From contig NZ_CP014480.1 in assembly GCF_001580365.1 (NCBI RefSeq), positions 1,179,008-1,243,007 on the forward strand: a stretch of DNA of 64,000 nucleotides, given 5' to 3'. This document shows positions 24,531 to 37,144 of the stretch, in pieces. A model generated the notes under the pieces. That model saw nothing but the letters and a program-made list of their open reading frames with translations. It did not search any database and had not been told where the DNA came from. The translations under genes were made by a program, and so were the position numbers. The number at the start of each line of letters is the position of its first letter. Position 1 is the first letter of the stretch. The DNA comes from Kocuria turfanensis. GTDB lineage: Bacteria; Actinomycetota; Actinomycetes; Actinomycetales; Micrococcaceae.

Positions 24531-24537
24531 GCGATTC

Positions 24538-25242
24538 TCACAGCGCGCTCACCAGCAACGCCAGGGCGAGCACCAGGAACAGGGCTCCGGAGGCCAGCTC
24601 CACGACGGCGCCGTGGCGGCGGAAGGTCGCCGCCAGCCGCTCGACGGAGCCCATCCAGGCCACGGCGGTGAACCAGGCAAGGCCCACCGCCACCAGCAGC
24701 ACGAAGACCAGGGCGGTCTCCCACCAGCGGGCCCCGGCCGGGACCACGTTGGCGAACAGGGCCACGAAGAAGATGATGGCCTTCGCGTTCGAGAGGTTGG
24801 TGACGAGCCCCAGCACGAACGCCCGGGCCGGGCCGAGCGCCCGCCCGCGCGGCACCGCACCGGGCAGCGGCACTGCACCCGGCGGCACCGTGGACGGGGC
24901 GGACCCCGTGGGCGGGGCCGGTCCCGCCGGCACGGCCGCCGGCGCGGTCCGTGCGGCGAGCCCGGCCCGGACCCCGTTCACCCCCAACCAGCCGAGGAAC
25001 AGCGCCCCCGCCACCTGGATGAGCCGCTGCGCGGTGTCGGCCTGGCTGATCAGGACGGTGACGCCCGTGAGGGACAGCGTGATCCACACGAGGTTGCCGG
25101 TCATCACGCCCACGGCGGTGAGCACCCCGGCCGCGCGGGAGCCCAGCGACGAGTTGCGCAGGATCACCAGCACGTCCGGGCCGGGGGCGACGATCCCGGC
25201 GATCCACAGCCCCAGCAGGGCGAGGTACTGCGAGACCTCCAC
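24538..25242 (-). CDS. LysE/RhtB-family amino-acid exporter
   Basis: 234 residues. The N-terminal GIVAPGPDVLVILRNSSLGSR matches the conserved G-x-x-x-P-G-P motif of the family, followed by five to six membrane helices. Proteins of this type export lysine, threonine, homoserine lactone or similar solutes; substrate unknown. A Pro/Ala/Gly-rich insert of ~40 residues lies in the central loop (about 97-140), longer than usual. GTG at 25240-25242, 20 nt after the aldo-keto reductase stop, suggests co-transcription with the trehalose cluster. Confidence 0.88.
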   Translation of the reverse strand: MEVSQYLALLGLWIAGIVAPGPDVLVILRNSSLGSRAAGVLTAVGVMTGNLVWITLSLTGVTVLISQADTAQRLIQVAGALFLGWLGVNGVRAGLAARTAPAAVPAGPAPPTGSAPSTVPPGAVPLPGAVPRGRALGPARAFVLGLVTNLSNAKAIIFFVALFANVVPAGARWWETALVFVLLVAVGLAWFTAVAWMGSVERLAATFRRHGAVVELASGALFLVLALALLVSAL

Positions 25243-25262
25243 GGCCTACCGGGTCCTGCGGC

Positions 25263-26345
25263 TCATGCGTGCTTGGAGTCCTGGGCGCCCGCCCAGATGT
25301 TGATGTCGGAGTCGGTGGCCAGCCGGTCGATGGCCTCCAGCTCCCCGGGGGTGAACGCGAGGTTGCGCACCGCGCCCACGCTGTCCTCGAGCTGCTGCGG
25401 GGAGGAGGCGCCCACGAGGGCCGTGGTCACCTGCCCGTCCTGCTGCTCGCGCAGCACCCACGCGATCGCCATCTGGGCCAGGCTCTGCCCGCGGTCGGCG
25501 GCGATCTCGTGCAGGCCGCGGACCTTCTCCAGGGTCGTGTCCGAGAGCCACTCCGGCTTCAGGGACTTCTCGGCCGCGGCCCGGGAGCCCTCCGGGATCC
25601 CGTCGAGGTAGCGGTCCGTGAGCATGCCCTGGGCCAGCGGGGAGAACACGATCGAGCCCATGCCGGCCTCGGTCAGCGCCCCCAGCAGCGAGGTCCCCGA
25701 GGGGCCCGGGGCCTCGACCCACCGGTTGAGCATCGAGTAGGAGGGCTGGTGGATCAGCAGCGGGGTGCCGAGCTCGCGCATGATCTGCTGGGCGCGCAGG
25801 GTCAGCTCCGCGTTGTAGGAGGAGATCCCCACGTACAGTGCCCGCCCCGAGCGCACGACGTGGTCGAGGGCCCGCATGGTCTCCTCGAGCGGCGTGTCCG
25901 GGTCCGGGCGGTGGTGGTAGAACACGTCCACGTGGTCCAGGCCCATCCGCTGCAGGGACTGGTCCAGGGAGGACACCAGGTACTTGCGCGAGCCGCCGAA
26001 GCCGTAGGGCCCCGGCCACATGTCCCAGCCGGCCTTCGTGGAGATCACCAGCTCGTCCCGGTAGGGCGCGAAGTCCTCCCGCAGGATCCTGCCGAAGTTC
26101 AGCTCGGCGGACCCGGCCGGCGGGCCGTAGTTGTTGGCGAGGTCGAAGTGGGTCACGCCGAGGTCGAAGGCCCGGCGCAGCGTGGCCCGCTGGGTGGCGA
26201 GCGGCTTGTCGTCGCCGAAGTTGTGCCACAGGCCCAGGGAGATCACGGGCAGCTTGAGCCCGGAGTGCCCCACCCGCCGGAAGGGCATGGTCTCGTAGCG
26301 GTCCTCGGCGGCGAGGTAGCGGGCATCGGGTCCGTAGGTGCGCAC
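25263..26345 (-). CDS. Aldo-keto reductase, YghZ-like
   Basis: 360 residues, TIM-barrel NADPH oxidoreductase. FDLANNYGPPAGSAE holds the catalytic Asp and Tyr, ISTKAGW the Lys and FYHHRPD the His of the tetrad. Length and the N-terminal MPFRRVGHSGLKLPVISLGLW match the YghZ/L-glyceraldehyde-3-phosphate reductase group, which detoxifies methylglyoxal-type aldehydes. GTG at 26343-26345 follows GAAAGG; it starts 50 nt after treZ ends, so it may be the tail of the trehalose operon. Confidence 0.88.
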   Translation of the reverse strand: MRTYGPDARYLAAEDRYETMPFRRVGHSGLKLPVISLGLWHNFGDDKPLATQRATLRRAFDLGVTHFDLANNYGPPAGSAELNFGRILREDFAPYRDELVISTKAGWDMWPGPYGFGGSRKYLVSSLDQSLQRMGLDHVDVFYHHRPDPDTPLEETMRALDHVVRSGRALYVGISSYNAELTLRAQQIMRELGTPLLIHQPSYSMLNRWVEAPGPSGTSLLGALTEAGMGSIVFSPLAQGMLTDRYLDGIPEGSRAAAEKSLKPEWLSDTTLEKVRGLHEIAADRGQSLAQMAIAWVLREQQDGQVTTALVGASSPQQLEDSVGAVRNLAFTPGELEAIDRLATDSDINIWAGAQDSKHA

Positions 26346-26395
26346 GGCGGCCTTTCGTGGGTCGGTGGACGATCGGGGAGACGGGTCGCGGCGGC

Positions 26396-28270
26396 TCAGT
26401 ACCGCACCACCGCCGCGCCGTGGGCGGGCAGCGCGGCGACGGCGCCGCCGTCGGCCCCCGCGGTGAGGGACACCTCGCCGGAGCGGAACAGCACCTCGGC
26501 GCCGGCCGCTCCCGGCACGGGCGCCTCGACGGGGCCCGCCCCGAAGTTCAGGACGACGGCGACCCCGTGGTCGGAGCCCGGCGCAGTGGCCCGGCGGAGC
26601 ACGAACCAGCGGGCGTCCTCGTCGTGGTCGGTGCCGATGGTCGCGAAGCGCGGGTCCGTGAGCTCGGGCACCGCGCGCCGCAGCGCGATGAGCTCGCGGT
26701 AGGCGGCCAGCACCCGGGCGTGGTCGCCCCGGCCGGGCTCGTCCCAGTCCAGCTTCGAGTCGGTGAAGGTGCTGGGCGCCTGCGGGTCCGGGACCGTGGA
26801 CTCGTCCCAGCCCATCGCGGCGAACTCCGCCTTGCGGCCCTTCGCCACGGCCTCGCCGAGCTCGGGCTCGGGGTGGGCGGTGAAGAACTGCCAGGGGGTG
26901 GACGCGCCCCACTCCTCCCCCATGAACAGCATGGGGGTGAACGGCTGGGTGAGCAGCACGGTGGCGCCGAGCACCAGCTGGTCGGCCGAGAGGCTCGCGC
27001 TGATCCGGTCCCCGGCGGCCCGGTTGCCCACCTGGTCGTGGTTCTGGATGCAGGTGACGAACTGCCACGGGCGCACCCGCTGCTTGTCGACCGGCCGGCC
27101 GTGGTGGCGGCCGCGGAACACCGACATGGTGCCGTCGTGGTAGAACGCGTCGCGCATGACCTTGTCGAGGGTCCCCAGCGCGGCGAAGTCGGCGTAGTAA
27201 CCCTGGGTCTCCCCGGTCAGCGCCACGTGGGCGGCGTGGTGGAAGTCGTCGAGCCACTGCCCGGTCATGCCCAGGCCGTGGGCCGTGGTCGGCGTGATCA
27301 TCCGGTGGTCGTTGAGGTCGGACTCGGCCACCGTGAACAGCGGCTTGCCCGTCTCCACGCCCACCCGCTCCACGAGCTCGGCGATCTCCTCGAGGATGTG
27401 CACGGCCCGGTGGTCCTGCAGCGCGTGCACGGCGTCGAGGCGGAAGCCGTCCACGTGGTAGTCGCGCAGCCACATCTCCACGTTGTCGAGGATGTAGTCG
27501 CGCACCCCGTCCGAGCCCCAGCCGTCGAGGTTGATGAGGTCGCCCCAGGTGCTGGAGCCGGGCTTGAAGTAGTCGGCGAACAGGGGCAGGTAGTTCCCGG
27601 ACGGGCCCAGGTGGTTGTAGACCACGTCCTGGATCACGCCGATCCCGCGCTGGTGGCACGCGTCCACGAAGCGCTGGTAGGCCGCGGGCCCGCCGTAGGA
27701 CTCGTCCACGGTGTACCAGAGGACGCCGTCGTAGCCCCAGTTGTGCTCGCCGTTGAAGCCGTTGACGGGCAGCAGCTCCACGAAGTCCACGCCGAGCTCC
27801 ACGAGGTGGTCGAGCCGCTCGACCGCCGCGTCGAGCGTGCCCGCGGGGGTGAAGGTGCCGATGTGCAGCTCGTAGATCACCGAGCCCGCGAGGGTCCGGC
27901 CCGTCCACGCGGCGTCGCCCCACCGGTGCGCGGAGGGGTCGAAGGTGCAGGACAGGTCGTGCACGCCCTGCGGCTGGCGGCGCGAGCGGGGGTCGGGCAG
28001 GACCTCGGAGACCTGCGAGCGCTCCTCGGGGGTGCCCTCGTCGAAGGTCTTGCCCAGGACGTAGCCGTAGCGGACGGTGCCCGCGGGGACGTCGGCGTCG
28101 TCGGGCAGGGTCCACCAGCCGTCGCGGCGGGCGGCGGGCCCCTCGGGGGAGTCCGCGGGCAGGGCGGCGGCGGGGACCATGGCGTGGTCCTCGCCCTCGA
28201 TCCGCGCGGTCACGGACCTGGCGTGCGGGGCCCAGACGTCGAAGCGGTTCAGGTGGTCACGGGTTGTCAT
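26396..28270 (-). CDS. treZ: Malto-oligosyltrehalose trehalohydrolase TreZ
   Basis: 624-residue GH13 enzyme that releases trehalose from maltooligosyl-trehalose made by TreY. Catalytic residues are visible: nucleophile Asp279 in FRLDAVH, acid/base Glu316 in VAESD and Asp412 in NHDQ. The N-terminal immunoglobulin-like domain ([11 protein letters not shown]) is typical. ATG at 28268-28270 lies 5 nt after the treY stop with the ribosome site inside treY, so the two are coupled. Together with glgX and treY it turns glycogen into trehalose, a compatible solute. Confidence 0.96.
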   Translation of the reverse strand: MTTRDHLNRFDVWAPHARSVTARIEGEDHAMVPAAALPADSPEGPAARRDGWWTLPDDADVPAGTVRYGYVLGKTFDEGTPEERSQVSEVLPDPRSRRQPQGVHDLSCTFDPSAHRWGDAAWTGRTLAGSVIYELHIGTFTPAGTLDAAVERLDHLVELGVDFVELLPVNGFNGEHNWGYDGVLWYTVDESYGGPAAYQRFVDACHQRGIGVIQDVVYNHLGPSGNYLPLFADYFKPGSSTWGDLINLDGWGSDGVRDYILDNVEMWLRDYHVDGFRLDAVHALQDHRAVHILEEIAELVERVGVETGKPLFTVAESDLNDHRMITPTTAHGLGMTGQWLDDFHHAAHVALTGETQGYYADFAALGTLDKVMRDAFYHDGTMSVFRGRHHGRPVDKQRVRPWQFVTCIQNHDQVGNRAAGDRISASLSADQLVLGATVLLTQPFTPMLFMGEEWGASTPWQFFTAHPEPELGEAVAKGRKAEFAAMGWDESTVPDPQAPSTFTDSKLDWDEPGRGDHARVLAAYRELIALRRAVPELTDPRFATIGTDHDEDARWFVLRRATAPGSDHGVAVVLNFGAGPVEAPVPGAAGAEVLFRSGEVSLTAGADGGAVAALPAHGAAVVRY

Positions 28271-28275
28271 GGGGT

Positions 28276-30633
28276 TCAGGAGTCCTTCCGGCGCAGCAGC
28301 GCCACGGGGTAGTCGGACAGCAGGGCGGACAGCGCCACGGTGCCCGTGTGCGGGCGGCGGGTGAGCACGTCCTCGAAGTCGCCCCCGGGCAGCTCGAGGG
28401 TCTCGTCGGTGAAGCCGCCCCGGGCCGCCAGGCCCAGGGGAAGCCGGGTGACCACGGTCACGGCGCCGCCGCGGTCGAAGGCGAACACGTGCCCGGCCCG
28501 CGGTCCGGAGGCCTCCAGCGCGGTGTAGCCGTCGAACAGCTCCGGGTGGTCGCGGCGCAGCCGGAGGGCCCGGCTGGTGACGAGCAGCTTGGCCGCGGCG
28601 TCGGGGCCCACGGCCGGGATCCCCTCGGCGGTCCCGCCCACGGGGGTGTCCAGCCGGGCGAGCATCGCGGCCCGCGCCTCGAAGTCCACGGGGCGGCGGT
28701 TGTCCGGGTCCACGAGGGACTCGGCCCACAGCTCGGAGCCCTGGTAGACGTCGGGGACGCCGGGCATCGTGAGCTGGACCAGCTTGGCCGCGAGCCCGTT
28801 GCTCCAGCCGGCCTCGGTGACGTGCTGGGCGAAGCCCTCCACCACGGCCCGGATCTCGGGGTCGTGGAAGACCAGGTCGATGAACCGCACGAGCCGGTCC
28901 TCGAAGTCCGCGTCCCCGTCCACCCAGGCGGTCGAGCTGCCGGCCTCGCGGGCGGCCTTGAGCGCGTAGTCCACGGTGCGCTCCTGGGAGATCGGCCAGG
29001 CGCCCACCACGGCCTGCAGCACGAGGTTGACCAGCGGCCCGTCGCCCACCCGGACGCCGGCCTCCTCGGCAAGCCTCTTCGCGGTGCCCACCACGCCGGC
29101 CCACTGCTCGCCGGCCTCGGACAGGACCGTGATCCGGGCGCGCACGGCCTCCGAGCGCTTGGTGTCGTGCGTGGACAGGGCGGTCATGGCCAGCGGCTCC
29201 TCGGCGGCCCGGCGGCCGAGCTCCGCGTGGGCCTCCCCGGGCGTCACGGCGAAGTGCGAGGGGTCGCCGCCCACCTCGGTCAGGGAGGTCAGGCGGGGGA
29301 AGCGGTAGAACGCGGTGTCCTCTACGCCCTTGGCCATGACCATCCCGGAGGTCTGCTGGAAGCGGCGGGCCAGCTCGCCGAGCTCGGCGTCGTCCGTGGC
29401 GCCGACCCCGAGCAGCTCCCCCAGGGTGCCGATCGGCCCGGCGAGGTCGGGGCGCCGCCCCCCGGCGGCGTCGAGGGCCGCGCGCAGGTGCTCGGCGCCC
29501 TCGGGGAGGTAGCTGCGGTAGACGGGGAAGTTCGCGAGGATCTCCGCGAGGGCGTCCACGGCCTCGTCGTGGCCGAGCCCGGCGTCGGCGGGAACCGCCC
29601 GGGCCAGGCGCAGGACCTCGGCGTGCAGGGCGTTGTCGGCCATGGCGCGCTTGGTGCCGTGGATCATCTCCTCCCAGTGCACCGGCTCCCCGCCGCGCAG
29701 GCGGGCGTCGAGGCTGGTGAGGGCGTACTCCCCCGCCGGGTCGGTGAGCAGCCGGTCGAGCACGCCCAGGGCGTCGTAGCCCGTGGTGCCGGCCGTGGCC
29801 CAGTCCCGGGGCAGCCGCTCGCCGGGCTCCAGGATCTTCTCCACGACGACGTAGGCGCCGCCGGTGAGCTCCTTCAGCCGCTCGAGGTACTGCCGCGGGT
29901 CGCGCAGCCCGTCGGGGTGGTCGATGCGCAGCCCGTCGACGAGGCCCTCGTCGATCCAGCGCTTGATCTCGGCGTGGGACTCGTCGAAGACCTGCGGGTC
30001 CTCCACCCGCACCCCGGCGAGCGTGGCCACGGTGAAGAAGCGGCGGTAGTTCAGCTCGGCGTCCCCGCGGCGCCAGTTGATCAGCTCGTAGTGCTGGCGG
30101 GCGTGGACCTCCCGCGGGTCGTCGCCGGCGGCCCAGGTGCCCTCCGCGAGGGGGTAGACGTTGTCGTAGTAGCGCAGCGTGCCGTCCTCGACGCGCAGCC
30201 GGTCGAGCTCGTCCGCGCCGTCGCCGAGCACGGGGATCAGCACCTTGCCGCCGCCGGCCTCCCACTCGACGTCGAAGGCGTCCGCGTAGGGCGAGTCCTG
30301 CCCCTGCGCGAGCAGGGACCACCACCACGGGTTCTGCTCCGGGACGGCCACGCCCTGGTGGTTGGGGACGATGTCGACCAGCACGCCCATGCCGCGGGCG
30401 TGGGCGGCGTCGGCGAGCGCCCTGAGCCCGGCGGGGCCGCCCCGGACGGGGTCCACCTCGGCCGGGGAGGCGACGTCGTAGCCGTGGTCCGAGCCGTCGA
30501 CGGCCCGCAGGATCGGGGACAGGTAGACCCAGTCCGCGCCGAGGTCGTGGAGGTAGTCCACGAGCCCGGCCGAGCGGTCCAGCGTCAGGTCGGAGGTGAT
30601 CTGCAGTCGGTAGGTCGAGATAGGTGTGCGCAC
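28276..30633 (-). CDS. treY: Malto-oligosyltrehalose synthase TreY
   Basis: 785-residue GH13 enzyme that isomerises the reducing-end maltose unit of a maltodextrin into a trehalosyl unit. TYRLQ near the start and the nucleophile Asp238 in LRIDHPDGL are characteristic, with the acid Glu in VVEKIL and Asp in [12 protein letters not shown] at 30631-30633 has no Shine-Dalgarno, but a CAGACT box 6 nt upstream, so the treYZ message may be leaderless and separate from glgX, which ends in a strong hairpin. Confidence 0.96.
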   Translation of the reverse strand: MRTPISTYRLQITSDLTLDRSAGLVDYLHDLGADWVYLSPILRAVDGSDHGYDVASPAEVDPVRGGPAGLRALADAAHARGMGVLVDIVPNHQGVAVPEQNPWWWSLLAQGQDSPYADAFDVEWEAGGGKVLIPVLGDGADELDRLRVEDGTLRYYDNVYPLAEGTWAAGDDPREVHARQHYELINWRRGDAELNYRRFFTVATLAGVRVEDPQVFDESHAEIKRWIDEGLVDGLRIDHPDGLRDPRQYLERLKELTGGAYVVVEKILEPGERLPRDWATAGTTGYDALGVLDRLLTDPAGEYALTSLDARLRGGEPVHWEEMIHGTKRAMADNALHAEVLRLARAVPADAGLGHDEAVDALAEILANFPVYRSYLPEGAEHLRAALDAAGGRRPDLAGPIGTLGELLGVGATDDAELGELARRFQQTSGMVMAKGVEDTAFYRFPRLTSLTEVGGDPSHFAVTPGEAHAELGRRAAEEPLAMTALSTHDTKRSEAVRARITVLSEAGEQWAGVVGTAKRLAEEAGVRVGDGPLVNLVLQAVVGAWPISQERTVDYALKAAREAGSSTAWVDGDADFEDRLVRFIDLVFHDPEIRAVVEGFAQHVTEAGWSNGLAAKLVQLTMPGVPDVYQGSELWAESLVDPDNRRPVDFEARAAMLARLDTPVGGTAEGIPAVGPDAAAKLLVTSRALRLRRDHPELFDGYTALEASGPRAGHVFAFDRGGAVTVVTRLPLGLAARGGFTDETLELPGGDFEDVLTRRPHTGTVALSALLSDYPVALLRRKDS

Positions 30634-30639
30634 CGCTCC

Positions 30640-30645
30640 AGTCTG
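30640..30645 (-). promoter_or_regulatory. Weak leaderless-type -10 of treY
   Basis: CAGACT, 6 nt before the treY GTG. The first base departs from TANNNT, so this is less certain than the other cases. Confidence 0.35.
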
Positions 30646-30668
30646 TCGGCCCGGCCCCGGAAATGCCA

Positions 30669-30704
30669 GCAGGCTGTCGACCCGTGTCCGGGTCGACAGC
30701 CTGC
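30669..30704 (-). terminator. glgX terminator
   Basis: Perfect 15-bp stem GCAGGCTGTCGACCC (30669-30683) and its complement (30690-30704) with a 6-nt loop, 13 nt past the glgX stop and before treY. Confidence 0.8.
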
Positions 30705-30716
30705 CGGCGCCTCAGG

Positions 30717-32903
<2,187 letters not shown>

Positions 32904-33042
32904 GGAATCTCCTGTCGTACCGCCGGGCAGGGGTCACCGTCAGCGGGCTGGGTTTCGGGGCAAGTGCGCTTAACCTTAGCCGGGTCGGGCGGCGGCCGTG
33001 GCCGCTCGGGCGCCGAGCCGCCCGCCGAGCCGGGTGCGCGGA

Positions 33043-34605
33043 TCAGGGCCGGGAGCGCAGCACCCGCCGGACGTTGCCGGCGAGGACCGTGGGCGGCACG
33101 GGCCCGAGCCCGTCCAGGCGGGAGGCGTACCCGTGGACGGCCACGGCGAGCGCGGCCGCCACCGCGAGGCGGGCGTCCCCTCGGGCCCAGTCCCCGGCGG
33201 CGGCGAACGCGTCCGGGTCCTCGGCGCAGCCGGCGAGCGCGGCGCCCATGATCCCCGCGAGGGTGTCCCCGCTGCCGGCCGTGGCCAGCCAGGGGCTGCC
33301 GTCCGCCTGGGAGAGCAGCGTGCCGTCCGGGGCCGCCACCAGGGTGGTGGCGCCCTTGAGCACGACCACGGCGCCCGTGGCCTCCGCGGCCGCGCGGACC
33401 CACCGGGCGGGCTCGGCCTCGATCGCGGCGCGGTCGGGGGCGTCCGCGTCCCCGCGCAGGGCGGCCAGCCAGGCGAGGACCTGCTCCAGCTCCCCGGCGT
33501 GCGGGGTCAGCACCTTCCCGGGGCCGAGACCGCCCTCGGCCGCGGCGCGCGCCGCGGCCGTGAGCGCGCCGGCGTCCACGACGGCGGGCAGCCCCCCGCC
33601 GAGGACCGCCCCGATCCGCGACTCCTGCGCGGGGTCGCCCACCGCGCCCGGTCCCACGACCCACGCCTGGACGTGCACGTCGGCGGGGTGGTCCTCGGAG
33701 GCGACGACCTCCGGGCTGGTCAGGCAGACGAGCGAGCGGGTCGCGGCGTCGCCGAGGTGGCGGACCATGCCGGCGCCGGCGTCCACGGCGGCCCGGGTGC
33801 ACATGAGGGCGGCACCGGGGTACGTGGGCGAACCGGCCACGACGCCGACCACGCCGCGGGAGTACTTGTGGGAGGCCGCGCCCGGCCGCGGCCACAGCGC
33901 CGCGACGTCGCCGGGCTCGAGGCGGCGCAGCGCCGGGGCGGGCAGGGCGGCCTCGATGCCGATCCGCACGGTGCGCACCTCCCCGCAGGAGCGTTCGCCC
34001 GGGGGCAGGAGGAGCCCGGCCTTCGCGCCGCCGAAGCTCACCGTCACGTCCGCGGGGAGCACCGGCCCGCAGACGGCGCCCGTGTCGGCCGAGACCCCGG
34101 AGGGGACGTCGCAGGCCACGACCAGCGGGGCGTCCCGGTCCGGCCACCGCTCCAGCACCGCCCGGACGAGGTCCGCGGCGGCGCCGCGCAGCCCGCCGCG
34201 GGCACCGGTGCCGAGCACGGCGTCGAGCACGAGGTCGGCGGCGAGCACGCGGGCGGGCCCCTCCCCCTCCGGGGACTCCGCCAGCGGCAGGACGCGCCCG
34301 CCGGCCGCCGCGAGCGCCGCGGCGGCCTCCGGGTGCAGCCGGTCCCCGACCGCCACGGCCAGCACGGACGCTCCGCGCCGGGCGAGCTCGGCCCCGGCCC
34401 ACAGGCCGTCCCCGCCGTTGTTCCCGGTGCCGGCCAGGACGACCACCCGGGCCCCGGCGACCCGGCCGCGGCGGGCGCGCAGGCGCTCGGCGCAGGCCAG
34501 AGCCAGTCCGTGCGCGGCGCGGCGCATCAGGGCGGGACCCTCCCCCCGGGCCAGGAAGGGCGCCTCCGCGTCACGGACCTGCGCGCCCGTGTACGCCGCG
34601 ATCAC
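33043..34605 (-). CDS. nnr: Bifunctional NAD(P)H-hydrate epimerase / dehydratase
   Basis: 520 residues, two domains. The N-terminal ~215 residues are the NnrE epimerase (GTGNNGGDG near residue 51; [12 protein letters not shown]). The C-terminal ~290 are the NnrD ADP-dependent dehydratase ([26 protein letters not shown] and [14 protein letters not shown]). It repairs hydrated NADH and NADPH. GTG at 34603-34605 overlaps the acpS stop by 4 nt, so both are co-translated. Confidence 0.96.
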   Translation of the reverse strand: MIAAYTGAQVRDAEAPFLARGEGPALMRRAAHGLALACAERLRARRGRVAGARVVVLAGTGNNGGDGLWAGAELARRGASVLAVAVGDRLHPEAAAALAAAGGRVLPLAESPEGEGPARVLAADLVLDAVLGTGARGGLRGAAADLVRAVLERWPDRDAPLVVACDVPSGVSADTGAVCGPVLPADVTVSFGGAKAGLLLPPGERSCGEVRTVRIGIEAALPAPALRRLEPGDVAALWPRPGAASHKYSRGVVGVVAGSPTYPGAALMCTRAAVDAGAGMVRHLGDAATRSLVCLTSPEVVASEDHPADVHVQAWVVGPGAVGDPAQESRIGAVLGGGLPAVVDAGALTAAARAAAEGGLGPGKVLTPHAGELEQVLAWLAALRGDADAPDRAAIEAEPARWVRAAAEATGAVVVLKGATTLVAAPDGTLLSQADGSPWLATAGSGDTLAGIMGAALAGCAEDPDAFAAAGDWARGDARLAVAAALAVAVHGYASRLDGLGPVPPTVLAGNVRRVLRSRP

Positions 34606-35024
34606 GACGCCGCCCCGTCCCCGCAGGACTCCGCCGCCCGGGCCCCGGCGGCCGCGGCGCCGGCGGGCTCCCCGGTGCGCTCGGCGATGACCATGGCCAT
34701 CGCGATCCCGCCGTCGTGGGTCATGGTCAGGTGCCACCGGTCGATGCCCTGCCGCCGGGCCTCCTCCGCCACGGTCCCCTCGGTGCACAGCACCGGGGCG
34801 CCGGCGGGGTCGTTCTCGATCCAGCAGTGCTGCCAGATCATGCCGGGCGGCGCCTTCAGCGCCTTGGCCGCCGCCTCCTTCGCCGCGAAGCGCGCCGCGA
34901 GCGACCGGACGTGCAGGTCCCGCTCGAGCGGGGTGAACAGCCGGGCCACGAGGCCGGGGGTGCGGGCGATCTGCTCCTCGAAGCGGGCGATGTCCACCAC
35001 GTCGATGCCGGTGCCGATGATCAT
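34602..35024 (-). CDS. acpS: Holo-[acyl-carrier-protein] synthase AcpS
   Basis: 140 residues; transfers 4'-phosphopantetheine from CoA to acyl carrier protein. [14 protein letters not shown] carries the metal Asp and [11 protein letters not shown] the Glu/Lys pair of the family. An Ala-rich tail of ~20 residues follows the normal end. ATG at 35022-35024 is chosen because homology begins there and TAGGGT lies 7 nt upstream. Upstream partner of nnr, a pairing conserved in actinobacteria. Confidence 0.95.
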   Translation of the reverse strand: MIIGTGIDVVDIARFEEQIARTPGLVARLFTPLERDLHVRSLAARFAAKEAAAKALKAPPGMIWQHCWIENDPAGAPVLCTEGTVAEEARRQGIDRWHLTMTHDGGIAMAMVIAERTGEPAGAAAAGARAAESCGDGAAS

Positions 35025-35031
35025 GCCCCCC

Positions 35032-35037
35032 ACCCTA
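35032..35037 (-). promoter_or_regulatory. Leaderless-type -10 of acpS-nnr
   Basis: TAGGGT on the minus strand, 7 nt before the acpS ATG. Confidence 0.6.
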
Positions 35038-35064
35038 GCCACACCCGGCCGGGGCCTCCGACGA

Positions 35065-35106
35065 GCACCGGCCCGCCGCCCCGGGAACGGGACGACGGGC
35101 CGGTGC
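35065..35106 (-). terminator. glmS terminator
   Basis: 11-bp perfect stem GCACCGGCCCG (35065-35075) / CGGGCCGGTGC (35096-35106), immediately after the glmS stop and before the acpS promoter. Confidence 0.75.
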
Positions 35107-35117
35107 CCGGCGGGCGG

Positions 35118-37010
35118 CTACTCGACGGTGACGGACTTCGCGAGGTTGCGCGGCTGGTCCACGTCGTAGCCCTTGGCGGTGGCGAGCTCGCAGGCGAAGA
35201 TCTGCAGCGGCACCGTGGTGAGCAGCGGCTGGAGCAGCACCGGGGACTGCGGAACGCGGAAGATGTGGTTCGCGTAGTCGGCGACGGCCTCGTCCCCCTC
35301 CTCGGCGATGACGATGGTCACCGCGCCGCGGGCGCGGATCTCCTGGATGTTGGAGACCACCTTCGCGTGCAGGGAGTCGCGGCCCCGCGGGGAGGGCACG
35401 ATCACGAAGACGGGCTGCCCCTCCTCGATCAGCGCGATCGGGCCGTGCTTGAGCTCGCCGGCGGCGAAGCCCTCGGCGTGGATGTAGGCGAGCTCCTTGA
35501 GCTTCAGGGCGCCCTCCAGGGCCACCGGGTAGCCGACGTGGCGGCCGAGGAAGAGCACGGAGGCCGCGTCCTTCATCGACTGGGCGAGGTCCTTGACCGC
35601 GGCCTGGGCGTCGATGACCTGCTGGATCTTGGCGGGCATGGCCTCGAGCTCGGCGAGGATCCCGGCGATCTCGTCCTTGTACTTGTTGCCGCGCAGCTGG
35701 GCCAGGTAGAGCCCCAGGAGGTAGGCGGCGGTGATCTGGGCCAGGAACGCCTTGGTGGAGGCCACCGCGATCTCGGGCCCGGCGTGCGTGTACAGCGCGG
35801 CGTCGGCCTCGCGCGGAATGGTGGAGCCGTTGGTGTTGCAGATCGCCACGACCTTGGCCCCCTGCTCCTGGGCGTGCCGGACGGCCATGAGGGTGTCCAT
35901 GGTCTCGCCCGACTGGGACAGGGCCACCACCAGGGTGCGCTCGTTGACGATCGGGTCGCGGTAGCGGAACTCGTGGGCGAGCTCCACCTCGGTGGGGATC
36001 CGGCACCAGTGCTCGATGGCGTAGCGGGCCACCTGCCCGGCGTAGGCGGCGGTGCCGCAGGCCACGACGACGATCTTGTCCACCGCACGGAGCACGGACT
36101 CGTCGATCTTCAGCTCGTCGAGCACGAGGTTGCCGTCCGGGTCCGTGCGGCCCATCAGGGTCTGCTCCACGGCGGCGGGCTGCTCGTTGATCTCCTTCTC
36201 CATGAAGGAGGGGAAGCCGCCCTTCTCGGCCGCGGCGGCGTCCCACAGCACCTCGAAGGGCTTGCCCTGGGCCGGGTTGCCGTGGAAGTCGGTGATCTCG
36301 TAGTCGTCGGCCGTGATGGTCACGACCTGGTCCTGGCCGAGCTCGACGGCGCTGCGGGTGTAGTCGATGAACCCGGAGACGTCGGAGCCCAGGAAGTTCT
36401 CGCCCTCGCCGAGGCCGAGCACCAGCGGGGAGTTGCGGCGGGCCGCGACGACGCGGCCGGGGTGGTCCACGTGCACGGCGAGGAGGGTGAACGCGCCCTC
36501 GAGCCGGCGGCAGGCGACCTGCATGGCGGTGGTGAGGTCCTGGTCGCCGAGGTCGTTGTAGGTGTCGGCCAGCAGCGTGGCGGCCACCTCGGTGTCGGTC
36601 TCCGAGAGGAACTCGTGGCCCTTCTCGACCAGCTCGCGCTTGATCTCGGCGAAGTTCTCGATGATGCCGTTGTGGATCACGGCCAGCCGGCCGCCGTCGA
36701 CGACGTGCGGGTGGGCGTTGGTGTCGGACGGGCCGCCGTGGGTGGCCCAGCGGGTGTGCCCGATGCCCGTGGTGGAGGGCGGCAGGGGGCGCTCGCCCAG
36801 CTCCTGCTCGAGGTTCAGCAGCTTGCCCGCCTTCTTGCGGAAGCCGACGCTGCCGTTCGAGAGCACCGCCACACCCGCGGAGTCGTAGCCGCGGTACTCG
36901 AGGCGCCGGAGGCCTTCCACGAGGACGTCCAGGGCGTCGTGCCCGGAGGAGGTGCCGCGCTCGTCCGCGACCTGGGAGGAGGGGCCCACATATCCAACAA
37001 TTCCACACAT
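35118..37010 (-). CDS. glmS: Glutamine--fructose-6-phosphate aminotransferase GlmS
   Basis: 630 residues. It makes glucosamine-6-phosphate, the entry to UDP-GlcNAc for cell wall and mycothiol. MCGIVGYVG gives the N-terminal nucleophile Cys2 of the glutaminase domain (about 1-240); two SIS isomerase domains follow (GQVARYAIEHW..., SQSGETMDT), and the end DQPRNLAKSVTVE is diagnostic. ATG at 37008-37010 is fixed by Cys2. No glmS ribozyme is visible upstream; instead TAGCCT lies 7 nt before the start, suggesting a leaderless message. Confidence 0.98.
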   Translation of the reverse strand: MCGIVGYVGPSSQVADERGTSSGHDALDVLVEGLRRLEYRGYDSAGVAVLSNGSVGFRKKAGKLLNLEQELGERPLPPSTTGIGHTRWATHGGPSDTNAHPHVVDGGRLAVIHNGIIENFAEIKRELVEKGHEFLSETDTEVAATLLADTYNDLGDQDLTTAMQVACRRLEGAFTLLAVHVDHPGRVVAARRNSPLVLGLGEGENFLGSDVSGFIDYTRSAVELGQDQVVTITADDYEITDFHGNPAQGKPFEVLWDAAAAEKGGFPSFMEKEINEQPAAVEQTLMGRTDPDGNLVLDELKIDESVLRAVDKIVVVACGTAAYAGQVARYAIEHWCRIPTEVELAHEFRYRDPIVNERTLVVALSQSGETMDTLMAVRHAQEQGAKVVAICNTNGSTIPREADAALYTHAGPEIAVASTKAFLAQITAAYLLGLYLAQLRGNKYKDEIAGILAELEAMPAKIQQVIDAQAAVKDLAQSMKDAASVLFLGRHVGYPVALEGALKLKELAYIHAEGFAAGELKHGPIALIEEGQPVFVIVPSPRGRDSLHAKVVSNIQEIRARGAVTIVIAEEGDEAVADYANHIFRVPQSPVLLQPLLTTVPLQIFACELATAKGYDVDQPRNLAKSVTVE

Positions 37011-37017
37011 GCGCTTC

Positions 37018-37023
37018 AGGCTA
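37018..37023 (-). promoter_or_regulatory. Leaderless-type -10 of glmS
   Basis: TAGCCT on the minus strand, 7 nt before the glmS ATG. Confidence 0.55.
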
Positions 37024-37102
37024 CCGCATGGATCCGTGCCGCCCGGGCGCGCCCGACCGGGGGCGCGGACCCCATTTCCGGGGACGTCCGCGACGCCGCG
37101 CC

Positions 37103-37137
37103 CCCGGAGCGGGCCCGGTCCGACGGCCCGCTCCGGG
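37103..37137 (-). terminator. Terminator after the mannitol PTS gene
   Basis: 13-bp perfect stem CCCGGAGCGGGCC (37103-37115) / GGCCCGCTCCGGG (37125-37137) with a 9-nt loop, just past the stop at 37145. Confidence 0.8.
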
Positions 37138-37144
37138 CCCCGCG

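Noticed and set aside
37011..37144. glmS ribozyme upstream of glmS
   Set aside because: No ribozyme-like core is visible, and a leaderless-type -10 sits 7 nt before the ATG; such ribozymes are a feature of Firmicutes.
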